Source: Hyphomicrobiales bacterium (GTDB lineage: Bacteria > Pseudomonadota > Alphaproteobacteria > Rhizobiales > Beijerinckiaceae). From it: a stretch of 7,227 bases of DNA. Shown here piece by piece: positions 5,568 through 7,227 of this stretch (its first letter is position 1; each line of letters begins with the position of its first letter). The notes beneath the pieces were generated by a model that ran no database searches, was not told where the DNA came from, and saw only the letters and a list, made by a program, of their open reading frames with translations. The translations under genes were made by a program, and so were the position numbers. The stretch covers positions 1-7,227 of the forward strand of contig PLUH01000408.1 in NCBI GenBank assembly GCA_003164825.1. The letters are read 5' to 3'.

Positions 5568-6416
5568 TCATCCGCTCTGGGCGACATTCCATTTGAGGAA
5601 ATGGCTTTCGAGCCAAGAAATCACGCCGAAGAACGCCGCCGAGAAGGCGGAGCCGACGACGATTGTGGCGTAGAGCAGCGGCGAATCGAAATTGTAGGTC
5701 GCCTGAATGATGAGCGCGCCGATGCCGGTCGTCGCGCCGATCCATTCGCCGACGATCGCGCCGATGACCGAGGTCGCCGCGGCGATCTTGAGGGCCGCGA
5801 ACAGGTAGGGCAGCGAGCATTTGAGCCTGAGTTTGAAGAAGATTTCGCTTGGGCTAGCCGAGAGGATGCGCATCAGCTCCATTTGCTGCGAGGTGACGGC
5901 GCGCAAGCCCCGCGTCATATTGACCAGGGTCGGGAAGAAGCAGATGAGCGCGGCGATGGCGACTTTGGCGCTGAGTCCGTTGCCGAGCAAGAGCACCAGG
6001 ATCGGCGCGTAGGCCATGACCGGAATGGTGTGAACCATCACCGCGATCGGGAAGAACGCCTCCTCGGCGGTGCGCTGATAGACGAAGCCGGCAGCGATCA
6101 CGATCGCAGCCACATTGCCGATGATGAACCCGGAGACCGCTTCGGTCGCGGTCGGCGCGAGATTGCCGATCAGGAGGCCGAATTTGGCGTATAACGTCGC
6201 CGCGACCGCCGTCGGCGCTGGGGCGATGAACGGCCGGACCTGGAAGACGACGACGGCGAGCTCCCAGAGGACGAGCAGGAGGATCGCGGCTCCGACCGGC
6301 AATAGGCGCCGCCGCCACGCCGCCGAACGCGCCGCGGCGACGTATTCGGCCCGCGCCGCTTCGTCGCTGACGTAGGTCTCGCTGGCTTCGGTCTGGCTCA
6401 TCGCCGGCGCGGTCAT
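5568..6416 (-). CDS. ABC transporter permease, NitT/TauT/SsuC type
   Basis: This is an inner-membrane permease of the nitrate/taurine/alkanesulfonate-type importer family (BPD_transp_1 fold), 282 aa, the usual size. A polar N-terminus (about 1-37) is followed by six predicted hydrophobic segments at roughly 38-58, 95-113, 121-144, 150-170, 205-226 and 243-268. The cytoplasmic coupling loop that contacts the ATPase is at about 172-203 (MELMRILSASPSEIFFKLRL, then SLP). It is a divergent EAA motif, as is normal in this family. I chose the ATG at 6416 because the ATPase stop overlaps it by one base (TGATG); a GTG two codons upstream at 6422 is possible but less likely. No solute-binding gene is in the window and I would expect it to the right. 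Substrates of this family include taurine, sulfonates, nitrate, thiamine precursors and aromatic acids. The enzymes downstream point to a carboxylic acid rather than sulfonate or nitrate, which is inference. Confidence 0.93.
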   Translation of the reverse strand: MTAPAMSQTEASETYVSDEAARAEYVAAARSAAWRRRLLPVGAAILLLVLWELAVVVFQVRPFIAPAPTAVAATLYAKFGLLIGNLAPTATEAVSGFIIGNVAAIVIAAGFVYQRTAEEAFFPIAVMVHTIPVMAYAPILVLLLGNGLSAKVAIAALICFFPTLVNMTRGLRAVTSQQMELMRILSASPSEIFFKLRLKCSLPYLFAALKIAAATSVIGAIVGEWIGATTGIGALIIQATYNFDSPLLYATIVVGSAFSAAFFGVISWLESHFLKWNVAQSG

Positions 6417-7227
6417 CAGCACGTCTCCAGCACGCGGCGCAAATGCGCCGTGAGCTCGACGAATTGAGGCGTCTCACGCTGTTCGACGCCGCGCGGGGTC
6501 GGCAGCGGCACGTCAACGACTTCGCGCACCCGGCCCGGGCGGGCGGCCATCAGCAGCACCTGTTGTCCGAGGAATGCCGCCTCATAAATCGAATGGGTGA
6601 CGAACAGGATCGTCGCGCCGGTGTTCTCCCAGACCCGCAGCAATTCGACGTTGAGCCGGTCGCGGGTGATCTCGTCGAGCGCCCCGAAAGGCTCATCCAT
6701 CAGCAGCAGCTTCGGGTCATTGACGAGCGCGCGGGCGATCGCCACGCGCTGGCGCATGCCGCCCGACAATTCGTGCGGATAGGCCTTCTCGCGGCCGGAG
6801 AGGCCGACGAGCGCCAAGAGCTCGCGCGGGCTGCGGGCGCCGCGATGCTCGGCGCCGCCGCCGACCTCAAGCGGCAATTCGACGTTTTCGAGCGCGGTCC
6901 GCCAAGCGAGCAGCGAAGCGTCCTGGAACACGAACCCGATGTTGCGCGCCTCCCGCGCCGCCGCCGCCGACGCTCCCATGACCTCGACCTCGCCCGAGGT
7001 GGCCGGGATGAGATCCGAAACCACCCGCAGCAGCGTCGACTTCCCGCAGCCGGAAGGGCCAAGGAGGGTCAGGAAGCCCCCGCGCGCCACTGTCATGCTG
7101 ACGCGGTCCAGCGCCGTGACCGCACCCCGCTCGGTCGTGAAGCGAACCGTGACGTTGCGCAATCGCACGGCGGGGCTTTCACTTGCCTCGGGCGCTTCCG
7201 GCGTGCGCTTCAGGGCGGCCTGCGACA
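6416..7227 (-). CDS. ABC transporter ATP-binding protein, NitT/TauT/SsuB type (5' end probably outside the window)
   Basis: This cytoplasmic ATPase powers the adjacent permease. Counting from the GTG at 7168, the motifs are Walker A GPSGCGKST (37-45), Q-loop Gln82 in VFQDASLLAW, signature LSGGMRQR (134-141), Walker B LLLMDEP (154-160) with catalytic Glu159, D-loop GALDE (162-166) and switch His192 in FVTHS. All are intact. Length from that GTG is 250 aa, normal for the SsuB/TauB group. The frame stays open without a stop to the right edge, and the 19 extra codons have ordinary coding composition, so the true start may lie beyond the window. The GTG at 7168 has no convincing ribosome-binding site and would start almost directly on the first beta strand. 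I therefore annotate to the edge as partial; the alternative is 6416-7168. Its stop overlaps the permease ATG by one base. Confidence 0.9.
   Translation of the reverse strand, partial: SQAALKRTPEAPEASESPAVRLRNVTVRFTTERGAVTALDRVSMTVARGGFLTLLGPSGCGKSTLLRVVSDLIPATSGEVEVMGASAAAAREARNIGFVFQDASLLAWRTALENVELPLEVGGGAEHRGARSPRELLALVGLSGREKAYPHELSGGMRQRVAIARALVNDPKLLLMDEPFGALDEITRDRLNVELLRVWENTGATILFVTHSIYEAAFLGQQVLLMAARPGRVREVVDVPLPTPRGVEQRETPQFVELTAHLRRVLETC

Noticed and set aside
5514..6194. Plus-strand frame of 226 codons opposite the permease
   Set aside because: It is an extremely charged translation mirroring permease codons in antisense and starts inside the neighbouring gene junction. The minus-strand permease with its membrane segments and coupling loop is the real gene.
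5568..7227. Naming the transporter a taurine, sulfonate or nitrate system
   Set aside because: Permease and ATPase only place it in the broad NitT/TauT/SsuBC family. No sulfonate monooxygenase or nitrate reductase is nearby, and the binding protein is not in the window.

Overview
The window is uniformly G+C-rich with strong G/C preference at third codon positions. Gene content and codon use fit an alphaproteobacterium, most likely a Hyphomicrobiales (Rhizobiales) relative of Bradyrhizobium, Rhodopseudomonas or the Beijerinckiaceae. This placement is inference from style, because there is no rRNA or marker gene. The window is almost entirely coding: nine genes and no gene-free stretch over 300 bases. 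I see no tRNA, rRNA, insertion sequence, CRISPR array or attachment site.

Left part, plus strand (1-876). A 186-base leader holds a weak candidate promoter and a small palindrome/hairpin region. It is followed by an unrecognised 67-aa coiled-coil-like protein (187-390) and, 30 bases later, a small zinc-dependent deaminase of the dCMP/cytidine deaminase superfamily (421-876, GTG start). The two probably share a transcript.

Right part, minus strand (894-7227). Seven closely packed genes run leftwards and look like one operon entering from beyond the right edge. In transcription order they are: an ABC transporter ATPase (5' end probably cut by the window), its NitT/TauT/SsuC-type permease, an FAD-dependent oxidoreductase, a CaiB/BaiF-type CoA-transferase, a CaiD-like crotonase, a 7Fe-type ferredoxin, and a DapA/N-acetylneuraminate-lyase-family class I aldolase. 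Three junctions overlap by 1 to 4 bases and the rest have gaps of 11 to 37 bases.

Working together (inference): the transporter imports a small, probably acidic organic compound. The CoA-transferase activates it as a CoA thioester. The FAD enzyme, possibly with the ferredoxin as electron partner, oxidises or reduces it. The crotonase hydrates or dehydrates it, and the DapA-family enzyme makes or breaks a C-C bond or dehydrates a keto acid. The carnitine-like pair (CaiB/CaiD families), a dedicated ferredoxin and a DapA-family lyase whose first active-site signatures are not those of true DapA suggest a catabolic route that I cannot match to any named pathway. It is the best candidate for something undescribed here. 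The substrate cannot be read from the sequence.
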